Notes: generated by a model not told the origin, from the letters alone. 64,000 nucleotides of DNA from an uncultured Kordiimonas sp. (GCA_947503575.1 CANNDZ010000002.1:620001-684000), one strand, 5' to 3'. Positions 43,361 to 51,932 are shown, counted from the first letter of the stretch. Translations and numbers: made by a program.

Positions 43361-43516
43361 ACTGCAAAGCAGCGACATACTGTGGTACACTCCTTATGGG
43401 GAATGGTTATTCACGCACCGCGCAAAAAAGGTGAGCAAATCGCTGCATTTCAGGCTATTTCAGCGCACGTGGCCGCGCAGATGAAAGCCAAGGAATTGGC
43501 TGTTGAGGTGGAGTAA
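43361..43516 (+). pseudogene. Promoter-like repeat joined to a serine hydrolase 3'-end copy (37-residue frame)
   Basis: 43361-43416 resembles the segment at 44262-44318 (both start CTGCAAA and share TGGGGAATGG). It runs straight into a 99-bp copy (43418-43516) of the last 33 codons of the gene at 39681. By direct count 84 of 99 bases agree, and only two residues differ (Val to Ile, Glu to Ala). An ATG at 43403 reads in frame to the shared stop, giving 37 residues. The arrangement looks like a paralogue whose body was deleted, leaving promoter and tail. The SGNH hydrolase gene begins 6 bp after the stop, so it may be coupled to translation of this tail. Confidence 0.75.
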
Positions 43517-43522
43517 CGCTTG

Positions 43523-44260
43523 ATGTCACTGATAAAAAACCTGTTGGTGTGTATCGGTCTATGGGCCGCCTTTGGGCTAACGCCTGCATCGGCGGAAACA
43601 AACAAAGCTGAAACTCTCAAAATCCTGACGCTTGGCGACAGCCGCGTGGAAGGCGCACGCTCGCATTTTGAAAGCTACCGCTTTGAGCTGTGGAAGCTTT
43701 TGGTACAAAACAACTGGCGCGTTGATTTCATTGGACCGCTTGAGGACGAGGCACGCTATCCGACCGTAATGGGTCAGCGCTTTGACCCGGACCACGCCAG
43801 GGTTGGCGGTTTTACGACCATCGACGTTCTGGAGCATCTGGAAGGTGCACTTGATGAAATCGCGATACCTGACATCGTGCTGGTGGGCATTGGCGGCAAC
43901 GACCTGTTGGGCACCAGAAGCCCTGTGCCGCGTGTTCTTGAAAACCTGCGGAAGATCGTTGGGATATTGCAGGCCAGAAACCAGCATGCCCTGATACTTG
44001 TGGAGCAAATAGCACCGGGTAAGCGCTCGGTCATGCGGCGCGAGTTTCAGGCACGGTTTGATGCGTTTAATGCTGAAATACCCGCGCTTGCAGCCTCTTT
44101 ATCAACCGAGAGTTCGCGCGTTGTTGCGGTGGATATGAGACCCAACTGGTCTGAGGCCTATCTGGCAGACGATGTGCATTATAATGAAACTGGCGCGCGT
44201 CATGTGGCGGAACACTATTTCACTGCGCTAAAGCAAGAGGTTGGGCAGGTAACCGAGTGA
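43523..44260 (+). CDS. Secreted SGNH/GDSL hydrolase
   Basis: The 245-residue protein has a signal peptide (LLVCIGLWAAFGLTPASA). The SGNH blocks are block I ILTLGDSRVEGA with nucleophile Ser, block III IVLVGIGGNDLLGTR with Asn, and block V ADDVHYNETGARHVAEHY with Asp and His. It should be a periplasmic or secreted ester hydrolase (lipase, thioesterase or carbohydrate esterase). The ATG at 43523 is used; its likely ribosome site GGTGGAG lies inside the upstream serine hydrolase tail copy. Confidence 0.87.
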   Translation: MSLIKNLLVCIGLWAAFGLTPASAETNKAETLKILTLGDSRVEGARSHFESYRFELWKLLVQNNWRVDFIGPLEDEARYPTVMGQRFDPDHARVGGFTTIDVLEHLEGALDEIAIPDIVLVGIGGNDLLGTRSPVPRVLENLRKIVGILQARNQHALILVEQIAPGKRSVMRREFQARFDAFNAEIPALAASLSTESSRVVAVDMRPNWSEAYLADDVHYNETGARHVAEHYFTALKQEVGQVTE

Positions 44261-44261
44261 G

Positions 44262-44318
44262 GCTGCAAAACGCTGCCGGATTATGCTATAGTAGCCTTTG
44301 GGGAATGGCCATCCACGC
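44262..44318 (+). promoter_or_regulatory. Candidate promoter and repeat ahead of the DUF2189 gene
   Basis: CTGCAA (44263-44268) and TATAGT (44287-44292) are spaced by 18 bp. The segment is similar to 43361-43416. Both also carry an ATG opening a short frame that starts M-A/V-I-H-A; here it ends after nine codons. Confidence 0.45.
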
Positions 44319-44372
44319 TGAGTATATATACTGAAGCGACTGCGATGGCCTGATGACAAGGGGGGAAGCATC

Positions 44373-45236
44373 ATGACACCGGAAACCGCATCACCACAAC
44401 CAGGCGCGCCCGAAACCGGGCACCAGCCAGCAACCACAACACCGCCCACCCGGGTAAAGGATTTTGAACGCGACCTGCCCGTTAGCGACGCGTTTAACTG
44501 GCTGAAGGCCGGTGCGCAGGACACGTTCGCATCGCCCACCAGCAGCCTGCTGTATGGGTTTGGTGTGTTTACTGTGTCGGTCGTGTTTGTTGCGGCGCTG
44601 TTCCAGTTTGGGTTCAGTTACATTCTGCTGCCGGTCATTGCCGGATTTATGGTGGTCGGGCCTTTGGTTGCCATTGGGCTGTATGGCAAAAGCCGTTTGC
44701 TGGCGGCGGGTGCGCCAAATGTGTCCCTCGGTGAGATGCTGGCCATCAAGGCAAAATCACCGGGCCAGTTGCTGCTGGTTGGGGTTGTGCTGATGCTGAT
44801 AATGACCTTCTGGCTGCGGTTTGCCATTGTGCTCTATGCGCTGTTTTTTGGGCTCGCGCCCTTTGACGGCGTGAAGGAAACCGTGGATACGCTGTTTTTC
44901 ACCGCAACAGGCCGCAGCATGTTGATGGTGGGTACCGCCGTCGGCGGGGCGATGGCGGCCTTGTCTTTTTGTGTAAGCGCCTTTTCCATCCCGATGCTGA
45001 TGAACGAGAAAAAAGACACCATGACCGCCATGGTTTTAAGTGTGGTGATCGCCTGGACCAACAAACCGGTGGTGTTTGTATGGGGTTGTATTGTGCTGGC
45101 TTTGTTTTTGGTCAGCGTGGTGACTGGCTTTTTGGGGTTGATCGTGATTTTCCCGATTTTAGGGCATGGCACATGGCACGCTTACACAGCCTTGCGCCGG
45201 GAGGACGCACTGGCGGCGGCAGAAGGGCAGGCATAA
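44373..45236 (+). CDS. DUF2189 family integral membrane protein
   Basis: The 287-residue protein has about six hydrophobic helices after a Pro/Thr-rich cytoplasmic start. DLPVSDAFNWLKAGAQDTFASPTSSLLYGFGVF is the family hallmark, and WHAYTALRREDAL ends it. DUF2189 proteins are inner-membrane proteins of unknown function, often near cytochrome oxidase genes, which are not seen here. A strong GGGGGAAG ribosome site precedes the ATG. Confidence 0.85.
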   Translation: MTPETASPQPGAPETGHQPATTTPPTRVKDFERDLPVSDAFNWLKAGAQDTFASPTSSLLYGFGVFTVSVVFVAALFQFGFSYILLPVIAGFMVVGPLVAIGLYGKSRLLAAGAPNVSLGEMLAIKAKSPGQLLLVGVVLMLIMTFWLRFAIVLYALFFGLAPFDGVKETVDTLFFTATGRSMLMVGTAVGGAMAALSFCVSAFSIPMLMNEKKDTMTAMVLSVVIAWTNKPVVFVWGCIVLALFLVSVVTGFLGLIVIFPILGHGTWHAYTALRREDALAAAEGQA

Positions 45237-45271
45237 TCCGGCCTACCCTTCGGGCAAATGGATGTCGCCCA

Positions 45272-46636
45272 TCACACAGTGATGCCATCTCGCGCTAGTT
45301 CATCGGCTGTTGCCTTGCGGGCTTGCTGTGCCGGTTTCTCGTCATACCAGCTCACGTCGTCACCATCGGACAGGCTGTCCCGCACCTTCAAAATGCTAAA
45401 CATTCCCCCCATAGTGATGTAACCGAGCGGCCCTTCGGACCCGACCATCGGCGTGCTGTTGTCGGGCACCATCATATGGCCCATGCCTACATGCCTACCG
45501 TGGTCTCCCATGCCGTCAGTGCCCATAACCATAGTGCCCGGCAACGCAGGTGCCAACGCATCCGACAGAGCCTGTCGATCCGCCCCAATGAGCAGGTCAA
45601 GGTTATGTCCCATCTGGGTCATGACATGGTGGGTCATGTGGCAATGCATGGCCCAGTCACCGGGATTGTTGGCAATAAATTCAACTGTGCGTGTCGCACC
45701 GGTGGGCACCAGCACCGTGGTGTCCGGGTGTTGTGCAGTTTCGGGCACAGGGCCGCCGTCGGTCTCGGTCACGGTGAAGGCGTACCCGTGCAGATGGATA
45801 GGGTGGTGATCCATGGCTGACAGGTTGCCAAACCGAATACGCACACGGTCACCGGTTTGCGCCATAAGCGGCGCGGTACCCGGGAAAGCCCGCGCGTTAA
45901 AGGTCAGCACATTAAAGTCTGTCATCTCGTTAGGGTCCGGACGGCGGGTGCCGGGCTTTATCGACCATTCGCTCAGCATCAGCGCATAGTCCCGGTCCGG
46001 TAGCGGCCCTTTTGGCACGCGCGGATGCACCACAATCATGCCAATCAGGCCCATGGCCATCTGGGTCATTTCGTCGTGGTGGCTGTGGTACATGAAGGTG
46101 CCATGCTGCACCAGCTTGAACTCGTAGCGGAAGGTCTCGCCGGGTTCGATGGGCGCCTGACTAAGCCCGCCAACGCCGTCCATACCGCTGGGCAAAATAA
46201 GTCCGTGCCAGTGCACCGTGGTGGCGGCGGGCAAACGATTGGTCACATAAATGCGCACCATGTCGCCTTCAACAGCCTCGATGGTGGGGCCATGCACCTC
46301 CCCGTTGTAGCCCCAGCACTGCGCCGTCAAACCGGGGGCAAATTCATGGTCGACAGGTTCGGTGATCAGATGAAATACCTTTACGCCGTCCACCAGCTTA
46401 TAGGGCAGAGTGCTGCCGTTTGGCGTGATAACGGGGCGATAGTCAACGCCCGGTGTGCCCGGCGCGAAGGTCTCAGCTGGGTCAACGGTTTGCACGCTGG
46501 TGTCTGCGGTTTGCGCTGTTGCACGGCTGGCGGCAAGCCCGGTGAGCGCAAGCGCCCCGCCGATCCTGAAGGTGTCTCTGCGTGAAAATGACGTTTTGGA
46601 GCGTGAAAGTGAAGTTTTGGGGCGTGAAATGGTCAT
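45272..46636 (-). CDS. Multicopper oxidase, CopA/laccase-like, Tat-exported
   Basis: The 454-residue protein has a twin-arginine signal (SRRDTFRIGGALALTGLAA). All four copper blocks are present: TVHWHGLILPSG, FMYHSHHDEMTQM, HHPIHLHGYAFTV and WAMHCHMTHHVMTQMGH. A Met/His-rich insert (GDHGRHVGMGHMMVPDN) lies before the C terminus, as in copper-tolerance oxidases. It probably oxidises Cu(I) or phenolic substrates in the periplasm. Its ATG overlaps the stop of the upstream TolC-like gene by 4 bp, so they form one operon. The region before the twin arginines holds a 7-codon repeat. Confidence 0.93.
   Translation of the reverse strand: MTISRPKTSLSRSKTSFSRRDTFRIGGALALTGLAASRATAQTADTSVQTVDPAETFAPGTPGVDYRPVITPNGSTLPYKLVDGVKVFHLITEPVDHEFAPGLTAQCWGYNGEVHGPTIEAVEGDMVRIYVTNRLPAATTVHWHGLILPSGMDGVGGLSQAPIEPGETFRYEFKLVQHGTFMYHSHHDEMTQMAMGLIGMIVVHPRVPKGPLPDRDYALMLSEWSIKPGTRRPDPNEMTDFNVLTFNARAFPGTAPLMAQTGDRVRIRFGNLSAMDHHPIHLHGYAFTVTETDGGPVPETAQHPDTTVLVPTGATRTVEFIANNPGDWAMHCHMTHHVMTQMGHNLDLLIGADRQALSDALAPALPGTMVMGTDGMGDHGRHVGMGHMMVPDNSTPMVGSEGPLGYITMGGMFSILKVRDSLSDGDDVSWYDEKPAQQARKATADELARDGITV
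46580..46629. repeat. 21-bp in-frame repeat in the Tat signal region of the multicopper oxidase
   Basis: 46580-46600 and 46601-46621 are near-identical 21-bp units (18 of 21 positions), and 46622-46629 is a third partial copy. Read on the minus strand they give tandem heptapeptides PKTSLSR and SKTSFSR directly before the twin-arginine motif. Confidence 0.85.
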
Positions 46637-48006
46637 GAGTGATCCTCTCCTGCGGCGGCGCTTGCTGGTGCAAAATTCTGGAAGGCGTCAGCGACTGAAA
46701 CATTGACGCCCGCCAGCAAGGCGTCAGCCTGAATGCGGGCCAGCGCCAATAGACGCTGCATATCAATTGCGGTAAGCCTGTTTTCCAGTTGGCGAACGCG
46801 CGCATCAATCAACCGGAGCGGGCCAATTTGCATGGCGTTCAACTGCCGGGTTTCAAAATCAAACTCTTCTTCTGTTTGGCTAACCAGCATGGGCGTAAGG
46901 CTGTCTGCTGCGGTCTTGGCAATATCCATCAACCCCAGCACAGCCCGCGCGCGGTTGGCGACAGAAAACGCAAGCGCCCGGTACCGCAACTCTGCCGCTT
47001 CAAGCGCGGCACGTGCGGCTCCTGTCCGGGCTTTGCCCCCATCAAACAGCGGCAGGCTAAAGCTGGCACCCAGTCCAAAGCTTGCCTCGCCGTCCTCGCG
47101 CTCAAGCGCGGCCTCGGTTTCAAGATGATCGAGCCAAACGGATACCTGCGCCAGACCAACCTGAACCCCAAGCGCGCGGATGCGTTCCCGCTCTGCGGCC
47201 AGCATCAGACTTTTTTCCAGCGCCCGCGCTACAAAGGCATCAGCAGCCGGTTCACTGTCAGGTGCTGTGCGCTCAAGAACCACTGAAACATCAGCATCCA
47301 CCGGCACACCGACGGTATTGGCAAGTCCTTCGACGCTATCAAGCTGGGCTAGCTGCGCCTGCCCCAGAGCCAACTGGCTTTCCACCGCCTGCCGCTGATA
47401 CAGCGCAAAGTCCCCCGCCGTCAGGTTGCCTGCCCGCGACAAAATACGCGCAGCCTTCGCAGCACTGTCACGCGCGACCGCGATTTGCTGCAGCACATCA
47501 ATAGACTGCTGCCTTGCCCACAGCTCAACAACAGCCACCCTTGTTTCTGCAATGATGCGCACAATGGCATCAATTGTCTGGGCTTCAACCCGTTGCCGGT
47601 CCGCTGCGGCAACCAACATCCGCCGGTTGCGAGTTAATAAATTGCCGAGAGCGAACCCAACGCCAAAATCGAGCGTGGGGCTGCCGCCATCAAACAGAAC
47701 TTGTCCGGTAACCGCCGGGTTGACCAACAAGCCCGCCTGCACCTCTTGTGCTGTCGCGATATTCAAATCCTCCAGCGCGGCCTGCAAAAACAGATTATGC
47801 CGGAGTGCAGCACGAATGGTGTCACTCAGGGTCAGCGTGCCGCTAAGAGGTGCTGCGGCGTAACTAAACTCATGCGGCAGGCTGACGCCAACACGGTCTG
47901 AAACCGCTGTGTTAACAACCGAGCGGCGTGTGTCAGGCGCGTAGGAAGCGCAACCGCTTAGACTAAGAGCGATAAGGCTGAAAACAGCCCATTGATTCAA
48001 TTTCAT
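46633..48006 (-). CDS. TolC family outer-membrane lipoprotein
   Basis: About 457 residues. A lipoprotein signal with lipobox LSGC is followed by the duplicated helical outer-membrane efflux protein pattern: LTLSDTIRAALRHNLFLQAALEDLNIATA, then GASFSLPLFDGGKARTGAARAALEAAELRYRALAF. No RND or membrane-fusion partner is adjacent, but it is coupled to a multicopper oxidase, an arrangement recalled from copper resistance loci. The start at 48006 is chosen for its AAGGA site and complete lipoprotein signal; an upstream in-frame start would place 15 residues before it. Confidence 0.87.
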   Translation of the reverse strand: MKLNQWAVFSLIALSLSGCASYAPDTRRSVVNTAVSDRVGVSLPHEFSYAAAPLSGTLTLSDTIRAALRHNLFLQAALEDLNIATAQEVQAGLLVNPAVTGQVLFDGGSPTLDFGVGFALGNLLTRNRRMLVAAADRQRVEAQTIDAIVRIIAETRVAVVELWARQQSIDVLQQIAVARDSAAKAARILSRAGNLTAGDFALYQRQAVESQLALGQAQLAQLDSVEGLANTVGVPVDADVSVVLERTAPDSEPAADAFVARALEKSLMLAAERERIRALGVQVGLAQVSVWLDHLETEAALEREDGEASFGLGASFSLPLFDGGKARTGAARAALEAAELRYRALAFSVANRARAVLGLMDIAKTAADSLTPMLVSQTEEEFDFETRQLNAMQIGPLRLIDARVRQLENRLTAIDMQRLLALARIQADALLAGVNVSVADAFQNFAPASAAAGEDHS

Positions 48007-48047
48007 ATGTATAATTCCTTGAGTTGAGTTGAGGCCAAAGACCAAAC

Positions 48048-48389
48048 TCAATCAAGGAGGCAATCACACCGTGAAACAGGGGTTGCCGGTCGAGGCGGCG
48101 CATGCTGGTAAGGGCGCATGAAGCTGACAGAACCTGCGCCGAGTTCCTGCGGCACCATCGGCGCATGTGCGACAACGGCAGCAGGGCTGGACAGGTCAGA
48201 CCCTGATTTATGGACAACCGCATCATCAACGCATGTTTCGCAGTCCGCGTCCTGCGCGGTCGCAGGTGCCTGATCGTGGCAGTCCTGATCCGGCTGCATG
48301 TACACAGACCGGTCATCCGCAGCCGCCGCGCACTGGCAACCCGCAATGGCCAGCGAAAAGGCAAACAGAATGTGTGCGATTGATCTCAT
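48048..48389 (-). CDS. Small Cys-rich exported protein of the copper operon
   Basis: The 113-residue protein has a signal peptide (MRSIAHILFAFSLAIAGCQC) whose IAGC could also be a lipobox. A Cys/His/Asp segment follows with CHDQ, CETC and later CDC, giving six or more cysteines in a short polypeptide. No family was recognised. It is the first gene of the TolC-like/multicopper oxidase unit (42 bp before the TolC gene). A metal-binding or metal-sensing periplasmic role is inferred from composition and context. Confidence 0.6.
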   Translation of the reverse strand: MRSIAHILFAFSLAIAGCQCAAAADDRSVYMQPDQDCHDQAPATAQDADCETCVDDAVVHKSGSDLSSPAAVVAHAPMVPQELGAGSVSFMRPYQHAPPRPATPVSRCDCLLD

Positions 48390-48486
48390 AGCTTTGAAAT
48401 ACCGCAAACAGAATAGTCTGTCCAGACAACGAACCGGCCAACTGGACACTGTAAGGCTAGCAAACAAAGGGCCGTGATCAGACCCG

Positions 48487-49812
48487 TTACTTGCTCGGGA
48501 TTAAAATCAGCTCCATCTGACGCGGTATCAAATATTCTGCGCCGTCGTCGGTAATGACCGCCATTTCTTCAACTGAAATGGTTTTCAGCGTGCCGTCCGC
48601 GCGTTTCCAGGCGTGGAAGCCGTCAAACGCGAACACCATGCCTGCCTTCAGGCGTTTTTGCGCAGCGGGGCGGATGCTTTGCGTGCGAGAGCCTCCCAAA
48701 TTCGGCCCGGTGTCGTGGGCCACATACCCAACCGGGTGCCCGGTGGACCAGGGCACATACTCTGACCCTGCCGTCTTCATCAGCTTGCTTTGGGCGGCAT
48801 CCACATCAATACCGCGCACACCGGGGCGCATCGCCTGAAACGCCGCATAGCCGCCAGCGCGAGCGCTTTCCCAATAATATTGGATGTCATCAGGGGCCTG
48901 TGTTTCCCCCGGTTTCAGAACATAGGCGAAACGCTGAATGTCACTGACCCACCGGTCATGCAGCTTAATACCAAAATCGATTTGGATGACGTCGCCCGGC
49001 ATTATAACCTTGTCGGTGGCGTGGGAATGCCCCCTGTCCGGCCCGGAGTTCACGTTGGGGTTTTGGTCCGGGGCCCAGGCGTCGGTTACGCCCAACTCCC
49101 GCATGCGCTGTTTCAGGAATTTGGCGATATCCGCATCTGTGGATGTACCCGGAGTAACTTGCGCATAGGCATCAATCTCAAGCTGGGCGGTAATTTCCGC
49201 CGCCTTGCGCATGATATCCACCTCTGCCGGTAATTTGACCGACAGCCATTCATACACCACGTCCTCTGACGACTTTAACCGTGCACTAAAGTCAGGCCCC
49301 AGCAGGCCGGTCAGCGTTTGCCACTGTGTGTAACTCAGGCCATCTGCCTGCGCGTTGTTGGCGGACATGTTAACGGCGATGGAGGGGAAATCTCTCTCGC
49401 GGATAAAGTCTGCTGCTTGCTGCATCGCCGAAGAGCCGCGCGGCACGGGAATAACTGTATCATGGATATTCAGGCTATCGAGCGCGGTTGCTTCGCCTGC
49501 GGGTGAAAACACCAGGGAGTGGAAGCCGGTGTCATCAATGTAGAACATGAAGGCAGCCGTGGAGCCCGCATTTTCACAGCCCACATGATCGGCAAGCGGG
49601 TCATTGTTGTTTTCCCGGCAAATCACCAGCCACAGGTCTGTGCCTGTCGCGCGCAAAGCTTGCGGCAGCAGGGTGGCAATACGGGCGTTGCGGATTTCAG
49701 GCCAGGGCGACCCGCCTTCCTTATAGTCTGCACCCTGTTCTGCGGCGCGAGCCGGGGCGAAAACAAATGCAAAAACGCAAAAAGTTACGATGATCCACAA
49801 AAACCGCTGCAT
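48487..49812 (-). CDS. Exported M24 family metallopeptidase (Xaa-Pro aminopeptidase-like)
   Basis: The 441-residue protein has a signal peptide (FLWIIVTFCVFAFVFAPARA). A creatinase-type N-terminal domain precedes a pita-bread domain with metal ligands Asp in IQIDFGIKL, Asp in VSDIQRFAY, His in STGHPVGYVAHD and Glu in ISVEEMAVITD. The position usually occupied by Glu in the xxEPGxY block reads GMVFAFDGFHAWKR, so one canonical ligand is replaced, perhaps by Asp. Activity on proline peptides is likely but not assured. It is divergent from purT. Confidence 0.82.
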   Translation of the reverse strand: MQRFLWIIVTFCVFAFVFAPARAAEQGADYKEGGSPWPEIRNARIATLLPQALRATGTDLWLVICRENNNDPLADHVGCENAGSTAAFMFYIDDTGFHSLVFSPAGEATALDSLNIHDTVIPVPRGSSAMQQAADFIRERDFPSIAVNMSANNAQADGLSYTQWQTLTGLLGPDFSARLKSSEDVVYEWLSVKLPAEVDIMRKAAEITAQLEIDAYAQVTPGTSTDADIAKFLKQRMRELGVTDAWAPDQNPNVNSGPDRGHSHATDKVIMPGDVIQIDFGIKLHDRWVSDIQRFAYVLKPGETQAPDDIQYYWESARAGGYAAFQAMRPGVRGIDVDAAQSKLMKTAGSEYVPWSTGHPVGYVAHDTGPNLGGSRTQSIRPAAQKRLKAGMVFAFDGFHAWKRADGTLKTISVEEMAVITDDGAEYLIPRQMELILIPSK

Positions 49813-49986
49813 GGCCCTACCCTTCTACATACTTTGTATGTTTCCCAACGTAGAGTAGATAGCATGTGCGGACCAGCGGGTTTTTAGACCATTAGGGTTC
49901 CGCCACCACCACCAATGGTTGCCCCCTCTTGCCAATCCCGGCACAGCCAGTAGATTACGCGCAAACACATTACGCAAAGGGCTGTC

Positions 49987-51162
49987 ATGGGACCGGAAAC
50001 AACCGCGAAAATTCTGCTTTTGGGCAGCGGCGAACTGGGCAAGGAACTGGTGATCAGCCTGCAGCGGCTGGGATGCCATGTTATTGCCTGCGATAGCTAT
50101 GAAGGCGCACCCGCCATGCAGGTCGCAGATGAAGCAATCATATTTGATATGCTGGATGCCGACAGGCTGGGCGCGGTAATAGATGACCGCGCACCCGATT
50201 ATATCGTGCCCGAGATCGAAGCCATCGCAACCGATGTGCTCGTGACAAAAGAAGCAGACGGCCACTGTGTTATCCCGTCGGCGCGCGCCGTGAACCTAAC
50301 CATGAACCGGGACCGCATCCGCGACCGCGCCGCAGAACTTGGTTTGCGCACAGCCCGGTTTGCCTATGCGGAATCAGAAGATGACCTGGTGGCGCGCGCG
50401 GCAGACATTGACGGCAAGGTGGTCATCAAGCCAGTGATGAGCTCGTCCGGCAAGGGTCAGAGCACAGCAGACGGCGAGGCCGAAGTGCGGGCCGCGTGGC
50501 AATTTGCGATCAAGGGTATGCGCGGCAACCGCCGCCGGGTGATTGTGGAAGAATTTATTGATTTCGACTGCGAAATCACGCTGTTAACAGTCAAACAGCG
50601 CGGTGGGCCAACGCTGTTTATGCCGCCTATTGGCCATGTGCAGGAACGCGGGGACTATCAATGGAGCTGGCAACCCGCAGAGCTGAACCCCGCTGCCATC
50701 CGCCAAGCGGAAACCATGGCAAAATTAATCACCGATGACCTGACAGAAGGCGTTGAAAGGGCGGCTGGTCTGTTTGGGGTCGAGTTTTTTGTAACAAAGT
50801 CCGGTGACGTGATTTTCAGCGAGTTAAGCCCCCGCCCGCATGACACAGGGCTGGTGACGCTGTTTACTCAGTCGCTGAGCGAATTTGACCTGCATGCGCG
50901 CGCCCTGCTGGGGTTGCCGATTACAGGCAAACCGTTCGCACGGTCAGGGGCCAGTCACGTGATTTTGGCAGGGGCAAACGACACCGGGCCTTATACCGTC
51001 ACAGGATTGGCAGAGGCCTTGACAGAAAAAGACAGCGATGTACGCCTTTTTGGCAAGCCGGTGATGAAACCATACCGGCGGCTGGGGGTTGCGCTGGCAC
51101 CAAGCATTGATGAAGCGCGGCAGGTTGCCAGCAAGATCGCCATCAGAAAGGCGTCTAATTAG
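49987..51162 (+). CDS. purT: Formate-dependent phosphoribosylglycinamide formyltransferase PurT
   Basis: The 391-residue ATP-grasp enzyme has KILLLGSGELGKELVISLQRLGCHVIACDSYEGAPAMQVAD at its N terminus. The ATP-grasp core includes KPVMSSSGKGQS, and the late FVTKSGDVIFSELSPRPHDTGLVTL and FDLHARALLGLP are characteristic PurT blocks. It converts GAR, formate and ATP to formyl-GAR in purine synthesis, an alternative to PurN. Length equals that of characterised PurT. Its stop overlaps that of the convergent PEP-CTERM gene by 4 bp. Confidence 0.97.
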   Translation: MGPETTAKILLLGSGELGKELVISLQRLGCHVIACDSYEGAPAMQVADEAIIFDMLDADRLGAVIDDRAPDYIVPEIEAIATDVLVTKEADGHCVIPSARAVNLTMNRDRIRDRAAELGLRTARFAYAESEDDLVARAADIDGKVVIKPVMSSSGKGQSTADGEAEVRAAWQFAIKGMRGNRRRVIVEEFIDFDCEITLLTVKQRGGPTLFMPPIGHVQERGDYQWSWQPAELNPAAIRQAETMAKLITDDLTEGVERAAGLFGVEFFVTKSGDVIFSELSPRPHDTGLVTLFTQSLSEFDLHARALLGLPITGKPFARSGASHVILAGANDTGPYTVTGLAEALTEKDSDVRLFGKPVMKPYRRLGVALAPSIDEARQVASKIAIRKASN

Positions 51163-51932
51163 CTAGCGGCAAATTGCCCGCGCATTTGGAAGCGACCCAT
51201 CACCACCAACGCCAGCAACAACATCAACAGTGTTGATGGTTCCGGCACTGTAATCGCCTCGGTGATAACAAGTGTGGCCTGGGCAAACGCCACATTGCGA
51301 CGACCATTGCCCGCCGCCGGATTACCACCAGATATAAAATCCAGTGTGCCAATGGTTGTGCCATCAAAATTGCCCACCGTGGCACCGTTGACAGTCAGGC
51401 CACTATCAGAAATTAGAAGCCCACCATCCCGGCCTGGCCTGCCGTTCACGCCCGTTAAAATGGCGTCATTGTTCACAGCTGTGATCAGGCTGATGACATA
51501 AGTGCCGGCCGTAGAAAACAAAGTGCCTGCACCTGTTGCAATGCTGGCAGTGCCAAGGCCGACAGCCGCACTGCCCATGGCCTGCACAACGCCGCCCGCA
51601 CCGCTAACTAGTGATGATATGGAGCCGGGAACGCCGTCGCCGCCCGTACCAAAGGTCAGGGCAGACGTGATGCCCCCAAAGGATACCAGATAATTGATGC
51701 TCCATTCATCCGGGTGGATCGTGTTGCAGATGCTGACAATTGTAGAGCTGTTTGTTGTCGTCACCTCACTACCGCAGGGCGACAGATTGATGTTTTCGCC
51801 CAAGGCAACCGGGGCCAAGGGGCCGATATCCGCATTGATATCAATATAAGGCTGCCGCGCATGAGACGCAGCACTGGCACCAACCAAAGCGAGGGTGACA
51901 AGCGCAACACGGCAAAGAAAACGATTAATCAT
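51159..51932 (-). CDS. PEP-CTERM sorting domain protein
   Basis: The 257-residue protein has a signal peptide (FLCRVALVTLALVGASAASHA). A Gly/Ala/Ser/Thr-rich mid-region with no recognised fold follows. The C-terminal sorting signal reads VPEPSTLLMLLLALVVMG then a basic end (RFQMRG). The Pro-Glu-Pro, the hydrophobic span and the Arg cluster are the exosortase recognition pattern, so the protein should be processed at the inner membrane and placed on the surface or in extracellular matrix. The ATG at 51932 is used. The divergent neighbour is a TPR lipoprotein of the same type of system. Confidence 0.9.
   Translation of the reverse strand: MINRFLCRVALVTLALVGASAASHARQPYIDINADIGPLAPVALGENINLSPCGSEVTTTNSSTIVSICNTIHPDEWSINYLVSFGGITSALTFGTGGDGVPGSISSLVSGAGGVVQAMGSAAVGLGTASIATGAGTLFSTAGTYVISLITAVNNDAILTGVNGRPGRDGGLLISDSGLTVNGATVGNFDGTTIGTLDFISGGNPAAGNGRRNVAFAQATLVITEAITVPEPSTLLMLLLALVVMGRFQMRGQFAAS

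Noticed and set aside
49940-49986. PurR-like box (CGCAAAC...) upstream of purT
   Set aside because: Half-site spacing does not match the 16-bp operator, and the enterobacterial PurR is not expected in Alphaproteobacteria.
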